Shown here piece by piece: positions 47,951 through 59,129 of a stretch of 64,000 nucleotides of DNA. The stretch is from positions 1,364,001 through 1,428,000 of the forward strand of contig JAUZTG010000020.1 of NCBI GenBank assembly GCA_030734395.1. The letters run 5' to 3'. The translations under genes were made by a program, and so were the position numbers. Under the pieces are notes generated by a model. That model was given only the letters and a program-made list of their open reading frames with translations, had not been told where the DNA came from and made no database searches. Origin of the DNA: Sarocladium kiliense. Lineage: Eukaryota; Ascomycota; Sordariomycetes; Hypocreales; Sarocladiaceae. Numbering within the stretch: the stretch's first letter is position 1; each line of letters begins with the position of its first letter.

Positions 47951-49055
47951 ATGCCGCCATCACAGCGCAGACGACGTGCGGTAATTTTCCAAACTTGCGC
48001 GCGCCCCATGCGACTTTAGCTGATTGCCTCGAACAGGTAGACGACGATGACGCAGAAGAACAAGAACGGCCGCGCCAGAGGCGAAATCACAACAGATCTG
48101 ACGATGAGTCCGCGAACGAATCAGCGGAGGAGAATGATATGGAAGTCGAAGGCCCAGTAGGGTCCAGTGCCGATGATCAGCTTGCCAAGAAACTGGTACG
48201 GTATGCGCTATCGTGCGAGTACTCGCGGACAGCAATCCGTCGCGATGGCATCAAAGAACGAGGTACGATCGAAGCCCAGGGTGGCCCACGACCACATACT
48301 AACTCTGAGTACAGTTTTGGGGAACCAAAGCCGATCCTTCAAGCGCATATTCGCTCTGGCGCAGAAACAGCTCCAAGCAGTCTGGGGAATGGAACTACGA
48401 GAGCTTCCGGTACGAGAAAAGATGTCACTGCACGAGAAACGTCAAGGTACATGATGTTTATTTGCGACATGCTCGTCCTGATACTGATGTTGCCATAGCG
48501 ATGAAGTCAAATACCCAGCCAAAACTCGGGTCCGGCACGTACATCCTGACCTCGACACTTCCGCGAGAGTACCGCTCTGCCGCAATTCTCCGACCCTCGA
48601 AGACGCCGAGCGCAGACGACGAGGCGACATACACGGCTTTCTATACTATGGTAGTGTCACTGATCTACCTGAATGCTGGAGAGCTGAACGACCAGAAGCT
48701 CCAGCGGTACCTGCTCCGCCTGAATGCAGATCAGAATCTGTCTTCAGAGAAGACGGAGCTGACACTCAAGAAGATGGAACGCCAAGGATACGTGATCAAA
48801 CGTGTCGAGCGACCGCCGGTCGGTCAAGATGGCGAGCTCGTTGTGACGTGGCATGTAGGACCCCGCGCCAAGGAGGAGATCGGTAAGGACGGCGTGATTG
48901 GCATGGTGCAGGAGGTCTACGGAGAGTGGAATGCCGACTTGAATCGGAAGCTCATGGCGAGTCTGGATCTCAAAGATCGGCAGGCAGAGGATGAAGAAGC
49001 TGGGGATGCTGGGGAGGCGAGTATGAGTCGAGAGCAGACGGTGGGTGACGGATAG
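47951..49055 (+). CDS. NSE3: SMC5/6 complex subunit Nse3 (MAGE domain)
   Basis: Nuclear MAGE-family protein that pairs with the Nse1 RING subunit and binds DNA in the Smc5/6 genome-stability complex. Exons 47951-47980, 48037-48262, 48315-48446 and 48499-49055 give 314 aa. The first exon encodes only ten residues (MPPSQRRRRA), a basic N-terminus, followed by an acidic, Glu/Asp/Arg-rich linker. The MAGE domain begins at LAKKLVRYALSCEYSRTAI and runs through SFKRIFALAQKQLQAVWGMEL to the second winged helix with LSSEKTELTLKKMERQGYV. The C-terminal tail is acidic and Ala/Glu-rich. All four joins are in phase with GT/AG ends. It converges on the SF3b5 gene, with 180 bp between stop codons. Confidence 0.9.
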
Positions 49056-49235
49056 CAGCGCGACCGCCTCCCGTATAGATCACGACGTCCACGAAACTGA
49101 TGATGCGCTTCGCGCTGTAATGCCAATATTCAAATTGATACATCTACCGGGTGATTTCCTGTCACCAAACGCCATGCAATGTGCCCGAAACCGAATCATC
49201 GTTCCTCTTCTCCCAGTATTCATATTGTGCTGTGC

Positions 49236-49605
49236 TCATTCTTCGCGAGCAGGTGGCGGCCCACACGGTTGAACCATTTTCTACATATGATCGTCAGCAT
49301 TCGAAGCTTTGCATCAGACCAACATCAATATCAACGAACCCTTATCAACTGTGCGCGCAGTTTCGTCACCGGTTCCTTCTCGGCCAATGAGATGTAGGAG
49401 AGTAATGGCCGGTGACCAACGATGGAGGAGTTCGTATCGCGCATAATGTTGGTTCGCCATTCCCAGCTGGTCGTGTCTGGGTGACCGGTGCCGATGTATT
49501 TTGCTTGGAGACGCTCGAGCTCCTGCTGGTTGCGTAGTTTGTCGGCCTTGTGACATCTTTTGGTTAGCAGTGCTGAAGAGAGTTGGACTGGGAACTGCGC
49601 ACCAT
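49236..49605 (-). CDS. SF3B5: Splicing factor 3B subunit 5 (SF3b10), 84 aa
   Basis: Small subunit of the SF3b part of U2 snRNP, which recognises the intron branch site. Exons on the - strand are 49605-49603 (the ATG alone), 49546-49340 and 49280-49236. The product starts MADKLRNQQELERLQ and contains KYIGTGHPDTTSWEW, IVGHRPLLSYISLAE and the C-terminus KMVQPCGPPPAREE, matching the family end to end (human protein 86 aa). The third exon is needed for the conserved QPCGPP ending; without it the frame would stop after IRVR. The first intron (49602-49547) starts GTGCGC, has a CTAAC branch site and ends AAG; the second (49339-49281) starts GTTCGT and ends TAG. Both donors are weak. A longer 5' exon is possible but the match begins exactly at MADKL. 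Confidence 0.9.
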
Positions 49606-50056
49606 TGCTGCGGTTTCTGGAGGTCCGTGAAACTCAAGTGCGACTTATTCGAAGTTCGGAGACGGGACTTGTTTCAGAATACGCGAAGAGCGAAGAAATG
49701 GCTGCACAGTCGAATGTTGATGGAAGGATGAGGTCGTGAAGCTTGACCTTGGGCGACAGTGATTTGCGCCGGCAAAATATCGGCAATGGTGGCCGAGACC
49801 CTGGATCAACAACATCGCTCCAACCATAGGGATCACTTTAATTCTGTCACATCTCATTCACTACAGCCTCACTTGCGCTCAAAATTGGCGACTTCGTTCT
49901 TCATCGCCATTCTTGCAGAATTTTCTACCGGAACAACGCATCAAACCTTCCCCGTCTGGCATCGTGTTCATCCGCAGCTGGCCGAGCTTTGAGATCTGGC
50001 GACCAGGAGACTGCGTGTAGCTGCCAGTCAGGACTGTGCACGCTCTCTGAGACCAA
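49606..50056. other. Divergent promoter between SF3b5 and MYND-like genes
   Basis: 451 bp between the start codons of SF3b5 (-) and the zinc-finger gene (+). No TATA box or other element stands out, which fits housekeeping genes. Confidence 0.45.
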
Positions 50057-51454
50057 ATGACAGAAGTTGGCCCCGTAAACACTCTGCCAAAGCCCTGGCA
50101 TGATCTCGAGAATGCTCGAAAGCAGAGGCAAAGGCTTAGGGAGGAGATCGAGAAACTGAGGACCACATGCGAGGCGGAAGACGGATCCCAGCACGTCACA
50201 GAATGCGAGAAATGTTATCACAAAAGTCTGGAACTCATACAATCAACATACAGTGAGCCATGGGAGAAGACTTGGCTCTCGACTAGAACGACGCTTAGGG
50301 ATGACTTGGTAACTCGCATACAAGCAGTCAAAGATAGTGAAGCGGGCTTGGAGGCTGTTGAGGAACGGCTGGATCAAGAGAAGAAGTCTTGGTACCGCGA
50401 GGTCCTGCTGGAAAATCCCGACTTTTTGGATCTCGGATATAACGACGTCAGACGAGAAGATCTTTTAGCTGCCTTGGCAGATCCGGAGTGTCACATCGAC
50501 GATATCATCAACCCTGTCTGGGAATCCCTTGACAAGCCAGAAACATGGTCAGATGACCTTGAGGCTTTCATTGAGAAGCTTTCATCAGCAGGCGACGATG
50601 CCAGTGCGTTGAAAGGCATTTACGCAACTGAGCTCTTCAAAGACAAGACCACAGGCGCACCACTTGAGCACGCTCAGCCATACCTCGACGCTTTTGAGGG
50701 TGAAGGCGGTGCGGATGTGCAATCTCTCGATCAAGTGCTGGAAACCCTCATTCGGGACCTTAGCGCAGGCAAATCCACAGGATCCCTGCGCAACACACTC
50801 CGCAAACGACTCGATGAGCTCTCGCGCGCAAAGACGGCATTCGAGCAGAACAAGGCAGCACAGGCTAAGGACCGGTCAGCTGCCGCTGCCCGCGAGGCGG
50901 CAGCGAAAGCATTGCTAGAGCCTCTCCCGCCTTGCTACACTTGCCAGGGCGTGGTGGATAAGACGCAAGTACTCTCGTGCTCGCATTGCCAATTGGCATT
51001 ACAGATGGCGGGCGAGGAGGGCAGGGAAGGGAAGAAGCTGACTGTATACTGCTCAGAGGAGTGTCTACAGAAGGGCCAGGTAGGTCAACCGCTGACTTTG
51101 CTTCTATCTCACGTAGCTGATGCATTTCTGCAGTTCAAGCATGAAGAAGAGGACCACGAATGCAGTGCAAAGGAGAACTGCAAGTCACGGACACTTGTTT
51201 CCGAAGACGTCGACATGGATGCGGATTCTCAAATCTTGTCACCAGTGGCATGCGCGCAATGCCTGGCAGAGAAGGAGCTGACGGTGTTCTGTTCAAGCGA
51301 ATGCGCGGACGCGAACATAGCGGACCATCGACAAAGCAAGCACAATGTCAAGACGGACCCTGATGATAGCAGCGGCACTTACACGTCTATGGAAGAGGTG
51401 GTTAAGATGCTGGATGAGGCAACTTCCGGACTCAAAATCCAATGGCATGATTGA
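50057..51454 (+). CDS. Protein with coiled coil and two MYND-like zinc fingers
   Basis: Exons 50057-51079 and 51134-51454 give 447 aa. The first 110 residues are Glu/Lys/Arg-rich heptad-like helices (coiled coil), including a possible Cys pair (CEKC). An alanine/lysine-rich helix follows near residue 280. From about residue 293 a first finger has the MYND pattern: CYTC, CSHC, YCSEEC, then H...C after the intron join KGQ|FKHEEEDHEC. A second, shorter one reads CAQC...FCSSEC...DHRQSKH. The 54-nt intron (GTAGGT...CTGCAG) is in frame with no stop, so it could be retained; its removal places the last His/Cys pair in the right spacing. MYND fingers bind proline-rich partners. I know no characterised protein with this exact layout. 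Confidence 0.7.
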   Translation: MTEVGPVNTLPKPWHDLENARKQRQRLREEIEKLRTTCEAEDGSQHVTECEKCYHKSLELIQSTYSEPWEKTWLSTRTTLRDDLVTRIQAVKDSEAGLEAVEERLDQEKKSWYREVLLENPDFLDLGYNDVRREDLLAALADPECHIDDIINPVWESLDKPETWSDDLEAFIEKLSSAGDDASALKGIYATELFKDKTTGAPLEHAQPYLDAFEGEGGADVQSLDQVLETLIRDLSAGKSTGSLRNTLRKRLDELSRAKTAFEQNKAAQAKDRSAAAAREAAAKALLEPLPPCYTCQGVVDKTQVLSCSHCQLALQMAGEEGREGKKLTVYCSEECLQKGQVGQPLTLLLSHVADAFLQFKHEEEDHECSAKENCKSRTLVSEDVDMDADSQILSPVACAQCLAEKELTVFCSSECADANIADHRQSKHNVKTDPDDSSGTYTSMEEVVKMLDEATSGLKIQWHD

Positions 51455-52070
51455 GAGGAAGACAATATGAGGACCGACCGGACAAAGTTCCCTAGCAATC
51501 GAGTGTCGCGAGGTCGTAACAGCTGTCAGCCCTCGGGGATTGCGACGAACCGGGCACGCGCCCGCGCGATACGCAGGAGCTGAAACTTCCTAGCCCCGAG
51601 ATCCCTAAATCTTTCGAGCCATAACACCAAACTGGGTTGCACTAGGTAGATGACAGCTTCTCCGGCGAAGAATATGTCTAGATGGGGAATAGACGTCGAC
51701 GGTGACCTTATCTTGGCATGTTCCCCACCGTCATCAACAAAAGCGCCTGTTCGGCTGTCGAAGATCAGAACAGGAAAATAACATCTTACTGAGGGGTATA
51801 GCTCAGCCCTATGGTCTCTTCAGTCGCTTGACATAAGCCCAGGTTTGCATCTTCCTGCCTTTTGATAGGCCCCCTAACGCGGGCGCCGAGGCCAAGGGGT
51901 CCAGAACACGTCGTAACCAAAAGTTCCATCTTTTGAAAGACTATGGTCCAGGTGCTGTGTATATATACCCCTAGGAGATCAGTTGTTCTCCGTCAGGAGG
52001 TCTGAACATCGCCGTCCCCCTCACCAAGAAACATATTCTTCGATCTGATCCTCCCGTAAAGTCTCTTGCG
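51455..52070. other. Intergenic region with TATA box
   Basis: 616 bp. The only clear element is TATATATA at 51960-51967, about 104 nt before the ATG of the hydrolase gene. No gene otherwise. Confidence 0.5.
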
Positions 52071-53373
52071 ATGTCTCCGACTGTTGACCTCGACGCCTTC
52101 GAGCTTAAAGCGCCTCTTGGCAAATTCGCCTACCGTGACAGCGGTCCTGTGTCTGAAAATGCAAACTACACAACCATAGTTCTCATCCATGGTTTCGGTT
52201 TCCACAGCGGTTGGTTACGCCTCATTCATCGTCCAACTCCACCAGACTGACCAATTGCCCCAGCAAGCTTCGCCCTCGCTCTCGCCGAGGCAGTCAAGCA
52301 ATCCGTGCGCCTCATCGTCCTCAACCGTCGCGACTTCCCTGGCTCAGCGCCGTACTCTGACGATGAGCACGCACAGCTCAACAAGGCACTTCAAGGCCCG
52401 CCAGAGGAGACTAAAAAGTTCTATGTTCCGTTCATGAAGGAGCGATCGAAGGAGTTTGTTGAGTTCCTCGGTGCCTTGATCGAGAAGGAGAAGATCCCGT
52501 GCGTGGATGAGACTGGCCGAGGTGGCATAGTGCTCACGTCTTGGTCCATGGGCGCGTTCTGGCTCGTGCCCTTCTTGAAGGACGTTGCCTCCATTTCTGA
52601 AGCTGCGGGCGTCGAATTGCAGAAGTATATAAGCCGTGCAGTCCTCTACGGTGAGCTCTCCTCCCTAGTACGCCCAGACATTCTTCTCATGATACTGACT
52701 GCTCCCAGATGCTCCCGCTCTCAGCCTAGGTATTGCTAGACCTGCTGACCCTTGGGGCCCCCTCCTCGACGAAGACATCCCTCCGGAGAACCGCCTTCAC
52801 GCCTTCAGTCTCTGGATCGGCAGCTACTTTGACCACGCCTCCTCACCCGATGGTCTTGAACGACGCAAAGGCCTAGACCATCCACCAATCTCTACCGCAA
52901 CCAACGATCCCGAAATAAACCCCCGTGTGATGAATGTTGCCCTCGCTTCCCCCGGCGGCTCAGACTGGGCTCATCTCTTCGCACCCCTCATGTCCGGTGC
53001 GGCTGACGAGGATCGCAACAACGTCCTGTTCGGTGACGTTGCCGCAGCAGAGAAGGAGGGTCAGGCGGCGAAGCACTGGACGAGCTTGCCGGTTCGGTAT
53101 ATTTTCTGTGACCATTCGATCTGGGAGTCGCCATGGTGTGTGACGAAACTTAATGAGCAGATGGCCGAGGAGAGACAGGAGGGGAAACTTACGCGGGAGA
53201 TTACGATCAAGACACTCAAAGGCGCGAATCATTTTGTGAGTTTTCTTTTCCTGATACATCGAACGTGGATGGTTTTGGGTCGACAGATCATATATGCTGA
53301 CTCTCGGACCTTAATTCAGGCTCATTGGGACATGCCGGAGAAGTTCGTTGAGGCGATTGTTGCGGAGCAGTGA
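52071..53373 (+). CDS. Alpha/beta hydrolase, 368 aa
   Basis: Exons 52071-52209, 52264-52650, 52709-53235 and 53320-53373 total 1107 nt. The strand-3 oxyanion motif is LIHGFGFHS (residues about 38-46). The nucleophile elbow is TSWSMGAFW, with Ser141 as likely nucleophile; the usual Gly before it is Ser, which still fits small-x-Ser-x-small. A Cys/Asp strand (RYIFCDHSIWE) may provide the acid, and GANHFAHWD, formed only by joining the last two exons, supplies the His. No signal peptide, so cytosolic. The first intron begins with the uncommon donor GTTGGT. Substrate unknown; the family covers esterases, epoxide hydrolases and C-C hydrolases. A TATATATA box precedes it. Confidence 0.85.
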
Positions 53374-55154
53374 CTGGCCATTGGCATCATGAGGGATGGA
53401 TGGAGGCAGACATGAAGTTCGATGATGAAACGAACATACTTAGTTGCAACGTCTGTAGCATCCCAAAGCTAAACTTATCCCTTCCCTAGGTTCAGTCACA
53501 CCCACGCTGGAGTTTCTCAAGCACAACACCCGAATGAGATACATAATTCGGGATAGGCGCCTTGGGTCATGAAATGCACTACTGGGTCAGTGAGATGGAG
53601 TCGCATCGCCCTCTGGGAACACATTTCACCTTACAATAGCACAATGTTACGAATGACATAAGTAGACTAAATCGCATAATCAATGTTGTTATGATACTTT
53701 CGTGATCTCCTAGTTTCATGTCATAAGACTGCTGTGCCATTGCTCGCTGTGTGGCTGCCACTGTCGCTCGGTTCCCGTAACCAAATGCCATCGGAAACAA
53801 AACCAGAACAGAACAGGGAAGCAGAAGCAGATGGTAGCAGAACATGACGAAAGCCAAAGGAATGAGAGAAAGAGATAATCGGATGGTATTCAAACGCCGC
53901 AAGAGTAGCCTGTCCCTGGATTCCTCCTTTTCCTCCTATTTTGAACCCCGCTGTAAAGCTGAGAAAAGAAACAAAAGACGTAACAAGACTGGAGATTGTC
54001 GCAATCCTTCCATTATAAGCCATAAGCAAAGCACAAGTCCAAAATTTCGCATAACCTGCGAAGTGAAGCAGACCAACCACCTCGAGCAGTAAGGGATGGT
54101 GAATGATCAGGACGAGTGACCTGAGGCGTCTGCAGTGGACAGACTGCTACAGCCCCCCGTGCAACATGATACCAATACTGCACTGCTTTAATTCTGGCAT
54201 GTTCTCACGACGCCGTGCTCCGCCTCCTTGCTCTTCACTCATCCGCTCCGCCTCGTTTCAAACTCAATCAAAGAAAGTCAATAACACCAATCCGTGTGAT
54301 GCTACTATGCCTCTTTGTATCTCAATGCGCTAGTCGAACTGCGTCGACGCGGGGGTATTTCTTTCCAGTGAAACCAAGGTCCGTGTCTTTTTGCCCGTTG
54401 TAAATGCTGATTATGTGTGGTGTGTGTGCGTTGTGTGACATTCGAGTAGGGAAGGAAAGGAACGATACAAAAGCAGAAGAGCCACAGGCTGGTGCCTCTG
54501 TCCCTAGATGCGATTGTGCTGTGCTGTTTGGTCGCCCAAGGAGGTAGAGCCATCTTTTCTTTGAACCGCCTAATGATGTCCCTGCCATGCGTGCATGTTG
54601 TCGCTGTCCCCAGACCAACAGAAAAGAAAACCTCAACAAAAGAAATAATCCGGGTAGAGCTTGTACATGGATATCCTCCGATTCCGTTAAGCTCCCGCGG
54701 GGGATCCCGCCTCATTGAGAGAAACAAGCTGAGACATTGACTGATCGGCACTTGTGGTTGTACAGGGATAAGCAAGTAGCCGGGATGGGAGGCAGTCCAT
54801 TGATTGTCTTAGACCTGCTGTGAGTCAAATTCCAGCTCAAGTTGCCCAACGCCGTGCTGCAGTCCAAGAAACACCGAAAACTGAAATGAAATGCGAAATG
54901 TGCCGTCGTAATAGGTTGCGAAGCGAAAACGCCGCCTGTGCTCGCCACGAATCGCTGAATCAAATAATAGACAATAACATGAGCACGAGGTGTTGTAACA
55001 GAAGGTGACTGCATGTACGCTCCCTGTGTCCAAGTTGACAAAGGATCTCCACAAGCCTTACGCAAGTACCCGTTGAGACGAAATACTACTGCGAGGCTTG
55101 GCTTGAGTGAACGGATACTGAGAGAGTATGCAGACGAAGTCACCTCAAATGCCA
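53374..55154. other. Tail-to-tail region, probably long 3' UTRs
   Basis: 1.8 kb between the convergent hydrolase and WHI3-like genes. RNA-binding protein genes of this type often have long 3' UTRs, which may explain the space. Frames up to 147 codons occur on the - strand but are cut by stops, Ser/Phe-rich, and without motif. Confidence 0.45.
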
Positions 55155-56897
55155 CTAGCGTCCCATCATATGCGGGGGCACGAACCCATTCGAGGACGGA
55201 AAGCCATTTTGCGAGCTCGGATGGCTGTCACTGCCATGTCCCCGGCCCCATCCGTTCTGACGGCCGTTCGGGAAGTTCTGATATGTGCCGTGCCCATGAT
55301 TAGGCGTATGATACGGGGGCCGACCACCACTGAGACCTGGGGGGGCTGAGAGGCCTGGTGGAGGCCCGTTCGCGCTGGAAAAGTGGTTGTTAGGCCCTGG
55401 CATCATATGGTTCATGTGGCTGCCGCCCATGTGCGACGGGCTGCTTTGATGATTGCCGTGACCTGAGCGGACACCCAGGGGGTTCTTGGAGAAGCTCAGA
55501 CGAATGCCACCTTTGGTGCTATTATGAAGCATGTGTCCGTAGAGATCGTGGAGAGCCTTAGTCGCAAATGAGATATCCTCGAACTCCACGAAGCACATGG
55601 GGCCATTTGCTTTAGTACGGAAACACAGTCGTTTGTAGCCCCGCTGCTTGGAAAAGGTTGCCTTCAGTTCCTCCTCAGAGGTATCCAGTGGGAGATTGCC
55701 CACATATAGTGTGTTGCAGGGAGGGTTTTGGTCAGCAGGGTTAACCGCTGGAAGAGGCCGGCCAAACTGCTGATTGTTGCCCGATGGGAAGGCCATAGGG
55801 GACGCCACGGTGCTGAGTGGTGATACCATGGACGGATGCGCTGATGGAGCATTGGGGTATTGGGGAAGGGAGGCAGGCTGGGGGGTGGCGTTGGTGTTGA
55901 GGGTGAGTGATTGCATGACAGCAGCCAGCGGGATCTGTGGTGCTGTGGCCCGTCGCTGCGAGTTGATACGCGGCTCAGGGAAGCTACCCTCCTTGGCAAA
56001 GGCCATCGGATTCCAGATCAATTCGTTGGTTTCAGCGTCCGCAGCAGAGTCGCCATTGATCAACGCCTTACTGGAGACACCAGAACGCTCTGTGCGCTGG
56101 CTGCCAATCGGTGGTTGCCGGTTGAATGTTGATTGAAACTTTGGTGAGGTGTCGCTGTTGGACAGATCATGGGGGCCGAAACCGTTCCCAATAGGTGCGG
56201 GAACAGTGTCGATTGAGTGAAGTCTTCCGTTAACACGTGACGCTTGTCGTGAGCCAGAGGCAGAGGAGGCAGCCGAAGACGCAGTGCTGGCCCGCTCATT
56301 CGGTGGTGAGGTGCTGGCACTCTCTTGCCAGGCACCAACCTTGGGCAAGATCTCGAGAATCATGGCATCTCCGCTGTTGGACTGCACGGCACGGCCGTTA
56401 AGTTTCTCCTGCGCATCGAGTGCGCCACCGTGACTGCTGAAAGTGAGCACCGCCGAGCGCGTTCCATCCTCATGCTTCTGGTCCACGGGGAGCAATTTGA
56501 GGTCCATGAGTTCCTTGGACCACACGAACATAAGCTGCAGGCTCTGCTCCGAGGTATCCGCGGGAAGCCGGCGCATCAAGATCTGCGTGACGGAAGAGGG
56601 AGTGCCGATAGGGCGCGGGGCGACCCCGTTGTCGAGCTTGTTGCTGGACATCGTGAGAGGTGAGGTTGACTGCGCAGAAAGATCCGAACGAAATGGCGCT
56701 GGCGCTGGGAGAAACCCTGTGGCAGCCATATAGTCGCCGGTGTCGTCGTCTAGTGACGGCTGAAATGATATCTGAACCCGAGGTACTGATTTGCTCGCGC
56801 TCGCAAATGCGCCAGCACGAAAGATAGACCCGAGAGACGATGCAGTCGAAAGTGATACTGCGGCTGCGGCTGCTTGGGCTAACTGATCGGAGCCCAT
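55155..56897 (-). CDS. WHI3: WHI3-like RNA-binding protein with RRMs
   Basis: RNA-binding protein of 580 aa; yeast Whi3 holds cyclin mRNA and other transcripts in cytoplasmic granules and controls cell size. A divergent N-terminal RRM-like region occurs at about residues 102-172 (TQILMRRLPADTSEQSLQLM). The well-conserved C-terminal RRM lies at about 395-470: NTLYVGNLPLDTSEEELKAT gives RNP2, and GPMCFVEFEDISFA gives RNP1. The linker is Ser/Thr/Pro/Asn-rich, with glutamine and asparagine near NNQQFGRP, and the tail is Gly/His/Asn/Pro-rich, both suited to phase separation. No intron is needed. The ATG at 56897 is the first in frame, but an upstream non-coding or coding exon is possible because the 5' flank is very long. 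Family call is firm; the symbol is by similarity. Confidence 0.85.
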   Translation of the reverse strand: MGSDQLAQAAAAAVSLSTASSLGSIFRAGAFASASKSVPRVQISFQPSLDDDTGDYMAATGFLPAPAPFRSDLSAQSTSPLTMSSNKLDNGVAPRPIGTPSSVTQILMRRLPADTSEQSLQLMFVWSKELMDLKLLPVDQKHEDGTRSAVLTFSSHGGALDAQEKLNGRAVQSNSGDAMILEILPKVGAWQESASTSPPNERASTASSAASSASGSRQASRVNGRLHSIDTVPAPIGNGFGPHDLSNSDTSPKFQSTFNRQPPIGSQRTERSGVSSKALINGDSAADAETNELIWNPMAFAKEGSFPEPRINSQRRATAPQIPLAAVMQSLTLNTNATPQPASLPQYPNAPSAHPSMVSPLSTVASPMAFPSGNNQQFGRPLPAVNPADQNPPCNTLYVGNLPLDTSEEELKATFSKQRGYKRLCFRTKANGPMCFVEFEDISFATKALHDLYGHMLHNSTKGGIRLSFSKNPLGVRSGHGNHQSSPSHMGGSHMNHMMPGPNNHFSSANGPPPGLSAPPGLSGGRPPYHTPNHGHGTYQNFPNGRQNGWGRGHGSDSHPSSQNGFPSSNGFVPPHMMGR

Positions 56898-57016
56898 AGC
56901 CCAGTGGGCAGACAGATGCGCACCTGTTCAGGGTGACCCGGCTTCGGGAGAGGAGAATGAGATGCGAATTGCTGTCTGAGTCAGGAATGCGCCTAACTTT
57001 CAGGGGTCCTGTAGAG

Positions 57017-57030
57017 GCGCGCGCGCGCGA
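57017..57030. repeat. Alternating GC tract
   Basis: About six GC dinucleotides in a row in the upstream region of the WHI3-like gene. Such tracts can form Z-DNA; any role is inference. Confidence 0.65.
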
Positions 57031-59097
57031 TTGTCGCAAAGTCGCAGATGATGTCGCAAAGGTCGGCGGTAATCGGGCGCAAGGAAGCAGACAACGGTTG
57101 CGCGCGTGGGCAAAAAAGAAAGGTGACAGTGTCCAAGTGCGACAGTTGAATTGCCTGTGTAGCGGCAGGTGATATAGATGATCGTGCTTGGCAGGAAGCG
57201 AGGCGGGTGAGGCTCTTGAATATGCGTGCGGATGGAGATGATCGTCGGTGGGCGCGCGCGGAACGTGTTTTTTCGCAATCGACTTTGCAGCTGATGGTCG
57301 TGATCGCTGCGGGTGGTAGGGGCGATTGCGAGCGAGGCGTTGGGCGAGCGCAGCGCTGAGAGAGAAGATGGTGGTGCTGGGCGACAGCGAACGAGGGGTG
57401 GGAGCAGTAGTAGTGTGGGCTGGCAGGTGGAGGGGGATGCTGTGGGTGGCAGAACGAATGTCTTGCGCGCGTCGTGGCAGTGGTCGGGTATGCGATAAGG
57501 CTTGAGGAGCGAAGAGTCGGCGCACGCGCTCGATGCAGAGAGGACGCAGGCTATATGCGAGAAAAGGGGTCAGAAGAAGCCGTCTCTGGCGTAACGTAAG
57601 ACAGATAGTTGTAGGAGGAAAGAAGAAGAGACGGAGATTGTGGAGGGAAGAAAAAGAATAGGTTGCAAGGGAGGAATGAAACGACCGGTACAGTCAGTAG
57701 AGGGTAAGGCGAAGTTAAGGCAGAAGATCGGGATGGGCAGGGGAATGGGGGATGGGAATGCGAATGGGCATGGGCATGCTCAACTCTCCTCGAGGTACCA
57801 CCCACTAAGGTCAGCACCACACCAACGTATACCATGCCAGACCTACGAAGAACAGCGCCGAACGGCGCCAAAGGGTGGGAGCGAAACCAGCAAGCAGCTC
57901 TCACTAGCAGCACCTCGAAGAGATGGGAGGCTCCAAAGATGCGAGGGTGGAGGCTAAGGCTGGAGGCTTTCGCACCTAAAGGTACGTAGCGTGATGAGCA
58001 ACCGGGGCACGCCGCAGAGGGTTTCGCGCCAGGGCCGGACTAGGTTAAGCAGGCTCGAGCTTTCGAGAGGGGGGTGTGGGCGAAAGGTAAATGGTTGTCT
58101 GAGGAGGACGGACAGTTGAAAGTCCTCGTGCAGCAAACAAAGTGCCTATTCTCAGCGTGTTGTGTCGACCAGAGTGTCACAGCCGAGAGCGTAGAGTACA
58201 CAACGAGATGTTGCACGAACCTACGTGGAATGGACCTGAGCCTGAATATTGAAGGTCTGCTTGTCTCTGCTTTTCCTGGAGGTGTGGTCGAAAAAAAACT
58301 ACTGCTTATCGAAGGAATGATCTGAAAGGCACCATCAGTCAGCCAATCCATCCAGCAACCAGCAAGCGAGCACGGAAAGAGCTTCTACCAGGGGGGCAAG
58401 CAAATACCGGAGGAGACACTCACCGATGAGACACACCGTGCAGGTCTTGTTGGGCTCTGGACTGCGCTGAAAGGGGGCATACGTGCATGTGTGTCGCCTG
58501 TGGCCTCTGGTTGTCGACGCGTGCAACGCCCGTCTTGTCGCGAAGAATGAGGAGCGCGACAGCGGGGTTGATGTCTCGATCGGGGTTCCAAGGGCAAGAC
58601 AACAGGGGTGGGGGGGTGTGAGTGAGCTTGCGGATGGATGGGATGTGTAGAAGCTGGGGGCCGGGCAGCCAAGAGAAATCAGAGGCCGCACACCGGCGGC
58701 AGCCTTGTGCAGTAGCGCGAGCCTCGAACAATGAAGACGGGCCGGGTGCGTCTCTTGGTCTAGCTGGTGAGGGGCGAAGACGCGTTGTAGCGATGAAGTT
58801 GATGCTGGGATAGATGGAGATGGGTGCAGAGTTGGTGATGATGATGCTCAGGTACTCCGTGCTGTTGGCAGAAGAGGCAAGGGGGGACAGAAGCAAAGAG
58901 CAAGCCTTACGGCGGTGGGTGACAACCAAATGGTGGTCACTGTGAGGAAGCGCACGAGGGCTAAGCCAGAGGGACGCTGAGCCAGAGGAAGCCTCAGACG
59001 ATTATCCCATGTTTCTTCCTTAACTACCACAACTCCACGATCACTATTACTCATGCCTCTGCTTCGGATTGTTCTTCGTCAGCAGCGATCGTAAAGC

Positions 59098-59129
59098 ATC
59101 CATGCATCCATCCAAGCATCCATCTCGTC
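59098..59129 (+). repeat. Imperfect (CATC)n repeat
   Basis: Several CATC/CATCCAAG units in tandem with single-base interruptions, a short imperfect microsatellite in non-coding DNA. Confidence 0.6.

Noticed and set aside
56470..57525. 351-codon - strand frame overlapping the WHI3-like start
   Set aside because: Arg/Ser/Pro-rich shadow in another frame; the WHI3 frame carries the RRMs.
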